This document shows, piece after piece, positions 45,930 to 55,625 of a stretch of DNA of 64,000 bases. The stretch is taken from NCBI RefSeq assembly GCF_003367705.1, contig NZ_CP031425.1, positions 2,728,001 to 2,792,000 on the forward strand, written 5' to 3'. Source of the stretch: Microbacterium foliorum (GTDB taxonomy: Bacteria; Actinomycetota; Actinomycetes; Actinomycetales; Microbacteriaceae). The position numbers and the translations under genes are program-made. How positions within the stretch are numbered: the stretch's first letter is position 1; the number at the start of each line of letters is the position of its first letter. The notes beneath the pieces are model-generated. The model was not told the origin of the DNA and made no database searches. It was given only the letters and a program-made list of their open reading frames with translations.

Positions 45930-46348
45930 TACGCGTCGCCCTCCTCGCGCTTGATGATGCGTGCCTTCAACGGCAGCTTGTGAATTGCACGGGTCAGTGC
46001 CTCGCGAGCGAGTTCCTCGCTCACACCGGCGACCTCGAAGAGGACGCGACCCGGCTTGACGTTGGCGACCCACCACTCCGGCGAACCCTTACCGGAACCC
46101 ATGCGGGTCTCGGCAGGCTTCTTCGTGAGGGGACGGTCGGGGTAGATGTTGATCCACACCTTGCCGCCACGCTTGATGTGACGCGTGACCGCGATACGAG
46201 CGGACTCGATCTGACGGTTCGTCACGTAGGCAGGCGTGAGCGCCTGGATGCCGTACTCGCCGAAGGAGACCTTCGTGCCACCGGTCGCCTGGCCACTGCG
46301 GCCGGGGTGGTGCTGCTTACGGAACTTGACCTTGCGGGGAATAAGCAT
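45929..46348 (-). CDS. rplP: 50S ribosomal protein L16
   Basis: The 139-residue chain begins [20 protein letters not shown] and has [20 protein letters not shown], the L16 signature near the A-site tRNA. The stop overlaps rpmC and the start is adjacent to rpsC. Confidence 0.98.
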   Translation of the reverse strand: MLIPRKVKFRKQHHPGRSGQATGGTKVSFGEYGIQALTPAYVTNRQIESARIAVTRHIKRGGKVWINIYPDRPLTKKPAETRMGSGKGSPEWWVANVKPGRVLFEVAGVSEELAREALTRAIHKLPLKARIIKREEGDA

Positions 46349-47103
46349 CAGGCAGACGCTCCTTCTGCGACGGGTGCCTCGTTGCGCGGTGCACGACGAC
46401 GGTCGCCACCACGGTCATCACGACGAGCCTTGGGAGCGTTGGCCTGCTCGCGAGCGAGCTCCTTCGCCGTCAGGTCGCCCTTGTAGATCCAGACCTTCAC
46501 ACCGATGCGGCCGAAGGTGGTCTTGGCCTCATAGAAGCCGTAGTCGATGTTCGCGCGCAGCGTGTGCAGCGGCACACGACCCTCGCGGTAGAACTCCGAA
46601 CGGCTCATCTCGGCGCCGCCGAGACGGCCGGAGACCTGGATGCGGATGCCCTTGGCACCAGCGCGCTGCGCGCCCTGGAGACCCTTGCGCATCGCACGAC
46701 GGAACGCCACACGAGCAGAGAGCTGCTCGGCGATGCCCTGTGCGACGAGCTGAGCGTCGGCCTCGGGGTTCTTGACCTCGAGGATGTTCAGCTGGATCTG
46801 CTTGCCCGAGAGCTTCTCGAGGTCGCCACGGATGCGCTCGGCCTCGGCTCCACGACGACCGATCACGATGCCCGGACGGGCGGTGTGGATGTCGACGCGG
46901 ACGCGGTCACGGGTGCGCTCGATCTCGATGTTCGAGACACCGGCGCGGTCCAGCTGCGTCTTCAGCAGGTTGCGGATCTTGATGTCCTCGGCGACGTAGT
47001 CGGCGTAACGCTGACCGGGCTTCGTCGAGTCCGAGAACCAGCGCGACACGTGGTCCGTGGTGATACCGAGACGGAAGCCGTACGGGTTTACCTTCTGTCC
47101 CAT
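46348..47103 (-). CDS. rpsC: 30S ribosomal protein S3
   Basis: The 251-residue chain starts [20 protein letters not shown], with the KH domain at [20 protein letters not shown]. The C-terminal 30 residues are Arg-rich ([18 protein letters not shown]) beyond the core. It forms the mRNA entry ring with S4 and S5. Confidence 0.97.
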   Translation of the reverse strand: MGQKVNPYGFRLGITTDHVSRWFSDSTKPGQRYADYVAEDIKIRNLLKTQLDRAGVSNIEIERTRDRVRVDIHTARPGIVIGRRGAEAERIRGDLEKLSGKQIQLNILEVKNPEADAQLVAQGIAEQLSARVAFRRAMRKGLQGAQRAGAKGIRIQVSGRLGGAEMSRSEFYREGRVPLHTLRANIDYGFYEAKTTFGRIGVKVWIYKGDLTAKELAREQANAPKARRDDRGGDRRRAPRNEAPVAEGASA

Positions 47104-47501
47104 TACTTGCTCGCCTTCTTGTTGCTGTCGCCCTTGGCGGCCGGGGCCGCCTCCGGCGTCGAGAGCACGACCGTGATGTGGCTCGTGCGCTTCTTGATCT
47201 GGAAAGCGCGACCCTGTGCACGGGGCTGGAAACGCTTGAGCGTCGTGCCCTCGTCGACGTAGGCGTTAGCCACGTACAGGTCCTGCTCGTCGAGGAACTC
47301 TCCGTCGCGATCCGCCTTGACCTGCGCGTTGGCCATGGCCGACGCGACAAGCTTGTAGATCGGCTCGCTGGCGCTCTGCTGCGCGAACTTCAGGATGGCG
47401 AGAGCCTCCTGAGCCTGCTTGCCCTTGATGAGCGCGACGACACGACGAGCCTTCTGAGGGGTCACACGGATGTGTCGCACGCGTGCGATCGATTCGACCA
47501 T
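47103..47501 (-). CDS. rplV: 50S ribosomal protein L22
   Basis: The 132-residue chain begins [20 protein letters not shown] and has [20 protein letters not shown]. Its loop lines the exit tunnel. Start and stop codons overlap or abut rpsS and rpsC. Confidence 0.98.
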   Translation of the reverse strand: MVESIARVRHIRVTPQKARRVVALIKGKQAQEALAILKFAQQSASEPIYKLVASAMANAQVKADRDGEFLDEQDLYVANAYVDEGTTLKRFQPRAQGRAFQIKKRTSHITVVLSTPEAAPAAKGDSNKKASK

Positions 47502-47782
47502 CAGCGACGCCGTCCCTTCTTGTCGTCCTTCTCGTGGCCGCGGAAGGTGCGGGTGGGCGCGAACTCGCCCAGCTTGTGACCGACCATGGTCTCGGAGACA
47601 AACACGGGGATGTGCTTGCGACCGTCGTGGACCGCGATCGTGTGACCCAGCATGGCCGGGATGATCATGGACCGGCGAGACCAGGTCTTGATGACGTTCT
47701 TGGTGCCGGCTTCGTTCTGCACGACCACCTTGCGAAGCAGGTGATCGTCGACGAAGGGGCCCTTCTTAAGACTGCGAGGCAT
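47501..47782 (-). CDS. rpsS: 30S ribosomal protein S19
   Basis: The 93-residue chain begins [20 protein letters not shown] and has [20 protein letters not shown], the S19 signature. It makes contact with the A-site finger. Confidence 0.98.
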   Translation of the reverse strand: MPRSLKKGPFVDDHLLRKVVVQNEAGTKNVIKTWSRRSMIIPAMLGHTIAVHDGRKHIPVFVSETMVGHKLGEFAPTRTFRGHEKDDKKGRRR

Positions 47783-47794
47783 CTTCTCTTACTC

Positions 47795-48634
47795 CTACTT
47801 ACGCTTCTTGCCGGCGTTACGACGACGCACGATGTACTTGTCGCTTTCCTTGTTGGCGTGACGGGTGCGACCCTCAGCCTGGCCCCACGGGGAGACGGGG
47901 TGACGTCCACCGGACGTCTTGCCCTCACCACCACCGTGCGGGTGGTCGACCGGGTTCATGGCGACACCACGCACGGTCGGGCGGACGCCCTTCCAGCGCA
48001 TGCGGCCGGCCTTGCCCCAGTTGATGTTCGACTGCTCGGCGTTTCCGACCTCGCCGATGGTCGCGCGGCAGCGCGCATCGACGTTGCGGATCTCGCCCGA
48101 GGGCAGACGCAGCTGAGCGAAGTTGCCATCCTTGGCGACGAGACGGACGGATGCACCGGCCGAACGTGCCATCTTCGCGCCGCCACCGGGACGGAGCTCG
48201 ATCGCGTGGATGACGGTACCCGTCGGGATGTTCTTCAGCGGGAGGTTGTTGCCCGGCTTGATGTCGGCGCCTGCACCCGACTCGATGACGTCGCCCTGCT
48301 TCAGCTTCGCCGGCGCGAGGATGTAGCGCTTCTCGCCGTCGAAGTAGTGCAGCAGCGCGATGCGTGCCGTGCGGTTGGGGTCGTACTCGATGTGAGCGAC
48401 CTTGGCGTCCACGCCGTCCTTGTCATTGCGACGGAAGTCGATGACGCGGTACTGGCGCTTGTGGCCACCACCGATGTGACGGGTCGTGATGCGTCCCTGG
48501 TTGTTGCGACCACCGGTCTTCGAGAGCGGGCGCAGCAGCGACTTCTCCGGCGTCGATCGAGTGATCTCGGCGAAGTCAGCCACCGACGAGCCGCGACGGC
48601 CCGGGGTCGTGGGCTTGTACTTGCGAATAGCCAT
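47795..48634 (-). CDS. rplB: 50S ribosomal protein L2
   Basis: The 279-residue chain starts [19 protein letters not shown] and has the catalytic-centre-proximal [21 protein letters not shown]2 is essential for subunit joining. It is 20 bp after rplW. Confidence 0.98.
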   Translation of the reverse strand: MAIRKYKPTTPGRRGSSVADFAEITRSTPEKSLLRPLSKTGGRNNQGRITTRHIGGGHKRQYRVIDFRRNDKDGVDAKVAHIEYDPNRTARIALLHYFDGEKRYILAPAKLKQGDVIESGAGADIKPGNNLPLKNIPTGTVIHAIELRPGGGAKMARSAGASVRLVAKDGNFAQLRLPSGEIRNVDARCRATIGEVGNAEQSNINWGKAGRMRWKGVRPTVRGVAMNPVDHPHGGGEGKTSGGRHPVSPWGQAEGRTRHANKESDKYIVRRRNAGKKRK

Positions 48635-48654
48635 GATTGTCCTTATCCCCCGGA

Positions 48655-48978
48655 TCAGCCGATTGCCGTGAAGATGTCGATGGTGCCCGACTTCAGGGTC
48701 ACGATGGCGCGCTTGGTGTCCTTGCGCTTGCCCGTGCCGAAGCGGGTGCGGCGTGCCTTGCCGACGCGGTTGAGGGTGTTGACCCCTGCGACCTTGACGC
48801 CGAAGATCTTCTCGATGGCGAGCTTGATCTCGGTCTTCGAAGCGCGCGGGTCGACGAGGAAGGTGTACTTACCCTCGTCGATGAGCCCGTAGCTCTTCTC
48901 GGACACGACCGGCTTCAGGATGATGTCGCGCGGGTCCTTGTTCAGGGCCGTCTGGAGAACAGATGCCTGCTCGCTCAT
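48655..48978 (-). CDS. rplW: 50S ribosomal protein L23
   Basis: The 107-residue chain has [20 protein letters not shown] and [21 protein letters not shown]23 docks trigger factor and SRP at the tunnel exit. It overlaps rplD by 4 nt. Confidence 0.98.
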   Translation of the reverse strand: MSEQASVLQTALNKDPRDIILKPVVSEKSYGLIDEGKYTFLVDPRASKTEIKLAIEKIFGVKVAGVNTLNRVGKARRTRFGTGKRKDTKRAIVTLKSGTIDIFTAIG

Positions 48979-49637
48979 GCGGAGACCTCCTGGTTGGCGC
49001 CGGACTTCGAGGCGATGAAGCCCTCGAGCGCGGCCTGGGTGAAGACGATGTCGTCGGAGACGAGCACGTCGTAGGCGTTGAGCTGGTCGAACGTCAGCAC
49101 GTGCAGGTTCGACAGGTTGCGGATGCTCTTCAGCGTCACGTCGTCGTTGCGCTCGATCACGACGAGCACGTTCTTCGACGAGACGACGTTGGTGAGGAAG
49201 TTCACCGCGGTCTTGGTCGAAGGAGTGCCGTCGATGCCGAAGGACTCGATGGCGTGGATGCGGTCCCCGCGGAAGCGGTCGCTCAGTGCACCACGGAGGG
49301 CGGCGGCGATCATCTTCTTGGGGGTGCGCTGCGAGTAGTCGCGCGGCTTGGGGCCGTGCACGATTCCACCGCCGGTCATGTGCGGCGCGCGGATGGAGCC
49401 CTGACGGGCGTTACCCGTGCCCTTCTGCTTGAAGGGCTTGCGGCCGGCACCCGAGACCTCACCACGACGCTTGGTCGAGTGGGTTCCCTGGCGAGCCGCC
49501 GCGAGCTGCGCGACGACGACCTGGTGGATGAGCGGGATGTTCGTCTTGGCGTCGAACAGTTCGGCGGGAAGCTCGATCGAGCCAGCCTTCTTGCCGTCTG
49601 CCTTGAGGACGTCAAGCGCGAGAGTGGAGTCAGCCAT
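48975..49637 (-). CDS. rplD: 50S ribosomal protein L4
   Basis: The 220-residue chain has [40 protein letters not shown] and a C-terminal dehydrogenase-like fold. In some bacteria L4 represses the S10 operon through its leader; the long leader here makes that possible. Confidence 0.98.
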   Translation of the reverse strand: MADSTLALDVLKADGKKAGSIELPAELFDAKTNIPLIHQVVVAQLAAARQGTHSTKRRGEVSGAGRKPFKQKGTGNARQGSIRAPHMTGGGIVHGPKPRDYSQRTPKKMIAAALRGALSDRFRGDRIHAIESFGIDGTPSTKTAVNFLTNVVSSKNVLVVIERNDDVTLKSIRNLSNLHVLTFDQLNAYDVLVSDDIVFTQAALEGFIASKSGANQEVSA

Positions 49638-49639
49638 GA

Positions 49640-50299
49640 TCAGGCACCCTTCACTGCGTTGCGGACGTAGACGATGCGGCCACGAGCACCGGGGACGGCG
49701 CCCTTGACGAGCAGCAGACCCTTCTCGATGTCGACGGCGTGCACCGTGAGGTTGAGGACGGTCACGCGCTCGCCACCCATACGGCCGGCCATGCGCATTC
49801 CCTTGAAGACGCGGCTCGGGGTCGACGATGCGCCGATCGAGCCGGGCTTGCGGTGGTTGCGGTGCGAACCGTGCGACGCCGAGACGCCCTTGAAGTTGTG
49901 ACGCTTCATGACACCGGCGAAGCCCTTGCCCTTGCTCGTGCCGACGACGTCGACGAGCTGGCCTGCTTCGAAGGTTCCGTCGACGGTGAGCTCCTGGCCC
50001 AGCGAGTAGTCAGCGGCATCCGCGGTGCGGATCTCGGTGACGTGACGGCGAGGCGTGACGCCTGCAGCCTCGAAGTGGGCGGTCAGGGGCTTGTTCACCT
50101 TGCGCGGGTCGATCTGACCGTAGGCGATCTGCACGGCGTTGTAGCCGTCCTTCTCGGGGGTACGGATCTGGGTGACCACGTTCGCGGCGAGCTCGATGAC
50201 GGTGACGGGAACGAGCTTGCCGTTCTCGTTCCACACCTGGGTCATACCGAGCTTCGTGCCCAGCATGCCCTTGGAAATCTTGGAGTTGATGTCAACCAT
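49640..50299 (-). CDS. rplC: 50S ribosomal protein L3
   Basis: The 219-residue chain starts [20 protein letters not shown] and has the loop [20 protein letters not shown], near the peptidyl transferase centre. ATG 50299 is supported by the universal N terminus; the longer open frame is a shadow. Confidence 0.98.
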   Translation of the reverse strand: MVDINSKISKGMLGTKLGMTQVWNENGKLVPVTVIELAANVVTQIRTPEKDGYNAVQIAYGQIDPRKVNKPLTAHFEAAGVTPRRHVTEIRTADAADYSLGQELTVDGTFEAGQLVDVVGTSKGKGFAGVMKRHNFKGVSASHGSHRNHRKPGSIGASSTPSRVFKGMRMAGRMGGERVTVLNLTVHAVDIEKGLLLVKGAVPGARGRIVYVRNAVKGA

Positions 50300-50307
50300 G
50301 GCGGACC

Positions 50308-50616
50308 TCAGAGCTTGATCTCGATGTTGACATCGGCGGGCAGGTCGAGACGCATCAGCGAGTCGACGGCCTTGGGCGTCGGGTCGACGATGTCGATCAG
50401 ACGCTTGTGGGTGCGCATCTCGAAGTGCTCGCGGCTGTCCTTGTACTTGTGGGGCGACCGGATGACGCACACGACGTTCTTCTCGGTCGGAAGCGGCACG
50501 GGGCCGACGACGGTCGCGCCCGCACGGGTCACGGTGTCGACGATCTTGCGTGCCGACGAGTCGATGACCTCGTGGTCATACGACTTCAGGCGAATGCGGA
50601 TTTTCTGTCCCGCCAT
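50308..50616 (-). CDS. rpsJ: 30S ribosomal protein S10
   Basis: The 102-residue chain starts [20 protein letters not shown] and has [21 protein letters not shown]10 is also the NusE antitermination partner of NusB. It heads the S10 operon; ATG 50616 follows an AAAGAGAG purine run. Confidence 0.98.
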   Translation of the reverse strand: MAGQKIRIRLKSYDHEVIDSSARKIVDTVTRAGATVVGPVPLPTEKNVVCVIRSPHKYKDSREHFEMRTHKRLIDIVDPTPKAVDSLMRLDLPADVNIEIKL

Positions 50617-50937
50617 TGTCTGCTCACTCTCTTTAAGCGTCTTACCGTCCTGGGCCGGATGACCCTGGGGCATTGGACGCACGTCGGCGCTGTTCGCGCC
50701 TCGGCACTCGAACGACTCTCACGAACCGATCTGCTGCACCACTGTTCTGCTGTCATCCCGCACGCCTCGCAGCGAGCGGATGTGCCCCACCCGCCGCACA
50801 CGGCAGAGCCGTCGTGGAGGGAGTGTCGGGGCCGTCCTGCCACCCGCGGCCTAGGTCCCTGCGCTTCCGCGCCGCCTATGCACTGCCGTGATGGTGATCC
50901 GGTACACGCTGAGCGCGCCGGAATGTCGAACCTGTCT

Positions 50938-50967
50938 ATTCTGCCACGGCCGATTTCACTTGTGCAA
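50938..50967 (-). promoter_or_regulatory. Candidate promoter of the S10 operon
   Basis: On the minus strand TTGCAC (50962-50967) and CAGAAT (50938-50943) are 18 bp apart. It would give a leader of about 315 nt before rpsJ, long enough for regulation by a ribosomal protein. Confidence 0.5.
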
Positions 50968-51052
50968 ACCCGGGCGTGTCGCGGTCGCTGTGCATCTCCT
51001 GAGGGCACGCCCAACCGTCGGTCCGGAGCCTCTGATCGACACCGCCGACGGC

Positions 51053-51105
51053 CTCCTCAGCGCGCTGAGGAGAGCGGGGCGAGGCATCCCCATGCCTCGC
51101 CCCGC
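51053..51105. terminator. Palindrome plus adjacent hairpin
   Basis: CTCCTCAGCG and CGCTGAGGAG make a perfect 20-bp palindrome (51053-51072). One base later GCGGGGCGAGGCAT (51074-51087) pairs with ATGCCTCGCCCCGC (51092-51105) over CCCC. The latter is a strong stem; no gene ends here, so its purpose is open. Confidence 0.6.
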
Positions 51106-51429
51106 TTGGGGAGGGCGTTCAGTGCGAGGGGGCACACCGAACGCGAGGACACCGACGTGAAGGGACGCCGGAATCCTCGACCGAGGGCGCGGCGATGAGA
51201 CCGCCGCGCAGGCGGGATGACGTCAGAGCGCACAGAGTGCGCACGTCGCACGATGATCCCCAAAATCGTTATCCCCAGTTTGACGCGGTCAACCGCGTGA
51301 AGTCGGAATGTCGAACCCCTTCGACATCCCTGATCGCAAGTTCCCCAGGCGATCGAGATTCAGTGTAACCGAACGACGCTCTGAAACGCGATACCACCAC
51401 GCGGAATACTTGGTCCCCGATACAGAGGA

Positions 51430-51459
51430 GCGGCGGCTCCCCCGGAGGGAAGCCGCCGC
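51430..51459. repeat. Hairpin before the acyltransferase
   Basis: GCGGCGGCT (51430-51438) and AGCCGCCGC (51451-51459) form a 9-bp stem. It argues that the region before 51521 is not coding. Confidence 0.5.
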
Positions 51460-51508
51460 GGAACGATACCCATTCCCCTCGCCCGCTCGTCTGGTTTCAG
51501 CGAGGCAA

Positions 51509-51514
51509 TATGCT
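51509..51514 (+). promoter_or_regulatory. -10 hexamer of the acyltransferase gene
   Basis: TATGCT ends 6 nt before GTG 51521, as in other leaderless starts in the window. Confidence 0.45.
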
Positions 51515-51520
51515 ACGACG

Positions 51521-53602
51521 GTGAAGCCCGCCGATCCGTCCGCCCAGACCAGGGGCGTCCGAGCCGACATCCAGTCCCTGCGCGCCCTCGCTGTCGGCCT
51601 GGTGGTCCTCAACCACCTCTGGCCCGGCGACCTGCCGGGCGGGTACATCGGGGTGGACATCTTCTTCGTGATCAGCGGATACCTGATTACGTCGCATCTC
51701 GTGCGCGAGGTGAACGCCACTGGTGGGGTGAAGCTCGGGAGCTTCTGGGCACGTCGCGCCAAGCGACTGCTCCCCGCCGCGTTGGTGGTGCTGATCGCCA
51801 GTGGCATCATCGCTTTGACCCTGGTTCCGCTGCTGTACCAGCAGAGCGCACTGCGTCAGATCGCCGCCGCTGGCGCCTACTTCCTCAACTGGCTCCTGTT
51901 CGCCGAGTCGGCGGACTACTTCGCTCAGACCGACGCCCTCTCCCCGGTGACCCACTACTGGTCGCTCTCGGTGGAGGAGCAGTTCTATGTCGTGTGGCCG
52001 CTCGTGATCCTCGGTGTTCTCCTGCTCACCAAGGCCACGCCGGCACGGGTCCGAAAGACTGCTCTCGTCGTCGCGATGACCCTGATCCTCGTCGCCTCGC
52101 TGGCTTGGGCGATCTTCAGTACGGCCCGGGGTGCCGCGGGGGCCTATTTCGCCACCACAGGACGCGCATGGGAATTCGCCGCAGGCGCTCTTCTCGCATT
52201 CGCCCCGTCTCTTCCATCGATCGACCGGCGTGCGGCGGCGGCGACTTCCTGGCTCATGTGGGGAGCGCTGGTGGGATGCGCATTCCTCTACAGTCCGGCA
52301 TCAGGGTTCCCCGGTCCGCTGGCACTGGTGCCCGTCACGGCGACAGCGGCCCTTCTTTGGCTGAGGACGGACGATTGCAAGTGGGCACCCCAGCGTGTAC
52401 TCGCAATACGTCCGGTCACATTCGTGGGCGATATTTCCTATTCGCTGTACCTGTGGCACTGGCCGCTCATCGTCGCCGTGACCTATGCGCTGGGGGGTAC
52501 TCTCAGCGGCGGCGTCAAGGCCGGAATCGTCATCGGCGCCGTGCTGCTCGCATGGCTCACCAAACGACTCGTCGAAGATCCTGTCCGGCTCACTAAGCTC
52601 TCCGGACTCGCCCGACCGCGAAACGTCCTGATCGCCACCGCAGCCTCGATAGCTCTTCTATGGGGTGGGACGCTGATGGTCGCGCCGGATGTTGAGGGCA
52701 GAGCTGAGGCGGCCGTCGCCGAACTCAACGCGGATGTGCGGCAGGACACCCCGTGTTTCGGCGCCCGAGCCGCATTCGCCGACTGTGAAGACAGCCACAC
52801 GCTCGGCGACCTCGACTATGCGCTCAACAGCTGGGAACTCCTCGATCGCACAGTGAGCAACGGCACTTACTGTTCCTACAAGTGGGGCGCGGCCGAACTC
52901 GCCCCGTGTTCGTTCGGCGTCCCGGAAGGGTCGCAGCGACGTGATGTCGCGCTGGTCGGCGACTCGCATGCGGCGATGATGGTGTTCCCGCTCGACGCCG
53001 TGTCAGCCGCTCACGGCCTCCGTGTGCATACCTACCTTGCTGAGGCATGTGCCGCGCTCGATGATGACTCGATCGCGGTCGCCGGAAGCACGGAGCAGCA
53101 GCGGAGCGACCAGTGCAACGCTTGGCGCGTTAAGGTCATCGACGAATTGACCGAATCACCCCTGATCGACACGATCGTGACAACGAGCTTCGACACCGCA
53201 TACTACGAGACAGCGAATCCGAGTGTCAGAGACTCCGGCGACGGTTATGTCAGAGCGTGGGAGGAGTGGCTGCTCGCAGGAAAGACGGTGATCGTGATCA
53301 ACGATGTGCCGCGGTTCCCCCAGTCCGTGCCCGAGTGCATCATGTCGGCGTCGACACTAGAGGACCCCTGCGCCATGGATGCCGATGCGCTGTCGACCGA
53401 GGGTCCACTGTGGACGGCTGCGCAGCAGATCGACGACCCTGATTTCCACTTCGTCGATCACCGGGATGTCTACTGCGACGACCAGAAATGCCATACCGTC
53501 ATCGGGGGGATCCCCGTCTACATCGACTCCAATCACCTGACCTCGGTATTCGCTCGCTCCTTCGGAGAGTTCATGTTCCCTGCGGAGGCGTTCGAGGGCT
53601 GA
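51521..53602 (+). CDS. Acyltransferase 3/SGNH protein (OatA-like)
   Basis: A membrane acyltransferase that probably O-acetylates a surface polysaccharide or peptidoglycan. Using GTG 51521 it has 693 residues. The N-terminal acyltransferase-3 domain starts RADIQSLRALAVGLVVLNHL, has ten or so helices to about residue 385, and includes the GVDIFFVISGYLIT motif. The C-terminal extracytoplasmic SGNH domain shows VALVGDSHAAMMVFP (catalytic Ser) and DSNHLTSVFARS (Asp/His). A longer frame starts at ATG 51308, but that stretch contains a hairpin and has no domain, so I prefer 51521. The start is not certain. Confidence 0.82.
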   Translation: MKPADPSAQTRGVRADIQSLRALAVGLVVLNHLWPGDLPGGYIGVDIFFVISGYLITSHLVREVNATGGVKLGSFWARRAKRLLPAALVVLIASGIIALTLVPLLYQQSALRQIAAAGAYFLNWLLFAESADYFAQTDALSPVTHYWSLSVEEQFYVVWPLVILGVLLLTKATPARVRKTALVVAMTLILVASLAWAIFSTARGAAGAYFATTGRAWEFAAGALLAFAPSLPSIDRRAAAATSWLMWGALVGCAFLYSPASGFPGPLALVPVTATAALLWLRTDDCKWAPQRVLAIRPVTFVGDISYSLYLWHWPLIVAVTYALGGTLSGGVKAGIVIGAVLLAWLTKRLVEDPVRLTKLSGLARPRNVLIATAASIALLWGGTLMVAPDVEGRAEAAVAELNADVRQDTPCFGARAAFADCEDSHTLGDLDYALNSWELLDRTVSNGTYCSYKWGAAELAPCSFGVPEGSQRRDVALVGDSHAAMMVFPLDAVSAAHGLRVHTYLAEACAALDDDSIAVAGSTEQQRSDQCNAWRVKVIDELTESPLIDTIVTTSFDTAYYETANPSVRDSGDGYVRAWEEWLLAGKTVIVINDVPRFPQSVPECIMSASTLEDPCAMDADALSTEGPLWTAAQQIDDPDFHFVDHRDVYCDDQKCHTVIGGIPVYIDSNHLTSVFARSFGEFMFPAEAFEG

Positions 53603-53627
53603 CCCCCTTGTCGAGAGGGAGTCAGCC
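53597..53627 (+). terminator. Terminator of the acyltransferase gene
   Basis: GGCTGACCCCCT (53597-53608) pairs with AGGGAGTCAGCC (53616-53627) with one mismatch; it includes the stop codon and is followed by TTT. Confidence 0.65.
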
Positions 53628-53703
53628 CCGTTTCACAGCTGAACGAACTCGCTCGCGGACCCCGATCCCCGACGGTGCGAGGTTCTCGGCCCGCGACAGC
53701 GCA

Positions 53704-53916
53704 TCACTCGTTACCGACAGCCTTATCGGCCTGGTCGCGGATCTCATCGATCTTGTCGGAGGCGCCCGGCGCGATCTTCTTGGCGAAGTCTGCGACGCCA
53801 TCGAGGACCTTGTCGCTGATGTCCTCCGCCTGCTCGCTCTTGACCGCCTCGGCGATCTTGTCCTTGTTCTGCTCGTACAGATCCTTGCCCTTGTTGACCG
53901 TTTCCTCGATACCCAT
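53704..53916 (-). CDS. MT0933-type small antitoxin-like protein
   Basis: The 70-residue acidic, helical protein (YEQNKDKIAEAVKSEQAED, SDKIDEIRDQADKAVGNE) matches the MT0933/Rv0909 antitoxin family by its Lys/Asp repeats and length. In mycobacteria Rv0909 pairs with an SRPBCC-like Rv0910, but no such gene lies next to this one. ATG 53916 follows a GAAGGGGG site. It may be a stress protein rather than an antitoxin. Confidence 0.6.
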   Translation of the reverse strand: MGIEETVNKGKDLYEQNKDKIAEAVKSEQAEDISDKVLDGVADFAKKIAPGASDKIDEIRDQADKAVGNE

Positions 53917-54015
53917 TGCGGGCCCCCTTCATTGCGAACGAAAGCGCCGAGTGTGCGACGCAGCTACATTCTGCATGTCGGACCGTGCGAGGGGAAGGCC
54001 AGGCTACGCGGCGTC

Positions 54016-55035
54016 TTACGAACGCCAGAAGTTCTTCTTGAAGTCGACCTGTTGCACAGTGATTCCCGCATTGAGCACGCGCAGTTCAGCGTAGAGGCGA
54101 AGCGGCCCGGACAGGAAGTACGGCAGGGAGTAGTGTCCGAGGGTCGCTGCGGTCGCCGACGCCGCCGTCGTGGCAGGTATCTCGATCACAGGCTGCATCG
54201 TGCTGCTCACGATGTTGCCGATGGAGTCGAGCGTTTCTGCCACCACTCGGACCTGAAGCCCCGTGGTGACTCCGATCGCCCTCAGGTAGAGCGTGAGATC
54301 ACCTGTCTCCTTGGAGCCGACCCCGGTCTGGGCGAGATAGAACGAGCCGGGGGCGATGGGGATTCGTGCCCAGACGCCCATCGGGACTGCGGTGTTCCAC
54401 CAATATGCCGATGATTGATGAGTGGGCACGGGATCCTCCGAGTCAGGGGGCGGGGGGGTGGACGGTACGACGTAGTTCTCGAAGTCGACGGAATTGGTGA
54501 AGCCCAACTGCGACGGCGTACCGCCGATCCAGAGCGAGACATGGACATGTGCGCCGTAACCGGTCTCGCTCCCGAACCCCGACGCACCGGAGTATGCGAT
54601 GACCTGCCCTCGTGCGACGCGCTCCCCTAGACGGACGGCGCTGGACTGCAGGTGGAGGTATCGGATGTAGTTGCCATCCGTCGCGCGCAATGCCAGGTAA
54701 CGGCCCGTCGCCGTTCCGGTCGAGTCCTTCCGATCGACGATCACCCCGTCGGTGGCGGCTTGGATCGGGGTGCCCGTGGGGACCGCGTAGTCCGTCCCCG
54801 GTTCACCTGAGGGCGGATTGCGGTTCTTATGCCCCTGCCAGCTGCTCGAGATACGGACGTCGCCGCACGGTCGGAGGTAGGTGCCGGCTGCGGCGGCGTG
54901 ATCGGTCGGTCCGAACAGACTGCGCCCCACCGCCGCGGCCCCGAGGGTGGCACCTGCAGCGATCAACACCGAACGCCGAGAAACAGCGCGGGCTGTGGGT
55001 GCGGTCGAGCGGTCTTGGTCTGCCGGACCGCACAC
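54016..55035 (-). CDS. Secreted M23-family peptidase-like protein with Tat signal
   Basis: The 339-residue protein has a twin-arginine signal (AVSRRSVLIAAGATLGAAAV) and then a LytM/M23 domain: PGTDYAVPTGTPIQAATDG, YIRYLHLQSSAVRLGERVA and GYGAHVHVSLWIGG. The HxH and the Asp are present, but the first zinc His of HxGxD is Glu (GEPGTD). The C-terminal half, from about 190, is a Thr/Ser-rich beta domain, not recognised. The GTG start has GGGAGG upstream and overlaps the lipoprotein stop. It may bind or cut peptidoglycan. Confidence 0.75.
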   Translation of the reverse strand: MCGPADQDRSTAPTARAVSRRSVLIAAGATLGAAAVGRSLFGPTDHAAAAGTYLRPCGDVRISSSWQGHKNRNPPSGEPGTDYAVPTGTPIQAATDGVIVDRKDSTGTATGRYLALRATDGNYIRYLHLQSSAVRLGERVARGQVIAYSGASGFGSETGYGAHVHVSLWIGGTPSQLGFTNSVDFENYVVPSTPPPPDSEDPVPTHQSSAYWWNTAVPMGVWARIPIAPGSFYLAQTGVGSKETGDLTLYLRAIGVTTGLQVRVVAETLDSIGNIVSSTMQPVIEIPATTAASATAATLGHYSLPYFLSGPLRLYAELRVLNAGITVQQVDFKKNFWRS

Positions 55036-55547
55036 TAGCGGTCGCCTCCCTCATTCTCACCGCGGATGAGGTTCTGGATCTGCTCTTCGGGCAACCGCTC
55101 GATCGATCCCGAACCGAGCTCCATCTTGGGCTCGGCCGGCGTACCGCCGATCGTGCAGACGGACTGCGCCTCGTATCCCATGGTCGCCGCGGGAACGAGG
55201 ACGAGCCACTCCGGCGTGACCGTGCGCTTCTCGATCCGGGTGTTCTCGTTGTCGAAGACGACGTCCGGACCGAAGGTCGAGACCGTTGCGTCGATGCAGA
55301 TCTGCGTCAGCTGCTCCGCGGTGAAGGCTCCGAATTCCGGAGCCGGTGATTCGACCGGCGACTGGCTCGGCGTCGGCTCTGCGGTCGGCACGGACGCCGA
55401 GGGGGCGGGCTCCGGCGTCGACGTGGACGTGGACGTGGGGACGGATGCGGGCGCACCCGAATCCGTCGCTGCACACGCTGTCGCCGATCCGAGAAGGACG
55501 ATGGCCAGAGCAGTCGCAGCAAGACGCGTCGCACGGGAGGATCTCAT
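55035..55547 (-). CDS. Putative secreted lipoprotein
   Basis: The 170-residue protein begins MRSSRATRLAATALAIVLLG and has SATACAAT, a plausible lipobox with Cys near 25, then a Thr/Pro/Ser-rich linker (STSTSTPEPAPSASVPTAEP) and a 95-residue domain with two cysteines (TQICID, QSVCTIGG). I prefer ATG 55547, which has TAGATT 7 nt upstream, over GTG 55565. The stop overlaps the M23 start as TAGTG, so the two are coupled and may act together at the wall. Confidence 0.65.
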   Translation of the reverse strand: MRSSRATRLAATALAIVLLGSATACAATDSGAPASVPTSTSTSTPEPAPSASVPTAEPTPSQSPVESPAPEFGAFTAEQLTQICIDATVSTFGPDVVFDNENTRIEKRTVTPEWLVLVPAATMGYEAQSVCTIGGTPAEPKMELGSGSIERLPEEQIQNLIRGENEGGDR

Positions 55548-55554
55548 GACTTTG

Positions 55555-55560
55555 AATCTA
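55555..55560 (-). promoter_or_regulatory. -10 hexamer of the lipoprotein gene
   Basis: TAGATT on the minus strand ends 7 nt before ATG 55547, a leaderless arrangement. Confidence 0.45.
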
Positions 55561-55625
55561 CCCACCGAGTCGCCGCGAACGCCGTCACTGCTGGGGACAG
55601 TCGCGAGGATTGTTACCGAGATGAC

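Larger units (their letters stand above)
50617..51520. other. 900-bp spacer with palindromes, no gene seen
   Basis: Between rpsJ and the acyltransferase no convincing gene is seen; open frames here show no family pattern. Its left part is the S10 leader. Further right are a 20-bp perfect palindrome (51053-51072), a hairpin (51074-51105), a TGACGTCA, a GCGCAC/GTGCGC repeat (51228-51242) and another hairpin (51430-51459). Confidence 0.65.

Noticed and set aside
50617..50937. Riboswitch or L4-binding leader before rpsJ
   Set aside because: The leader is long enough, but I could not fold a known S10 leader structure by eye.
50586..51014. 142-residue minus-strand open frame upstream of rpsJ
   Set aside because: Arg/Ser/Cys-rich with no start signal or domain; overlaps the promoter and rpsJ.
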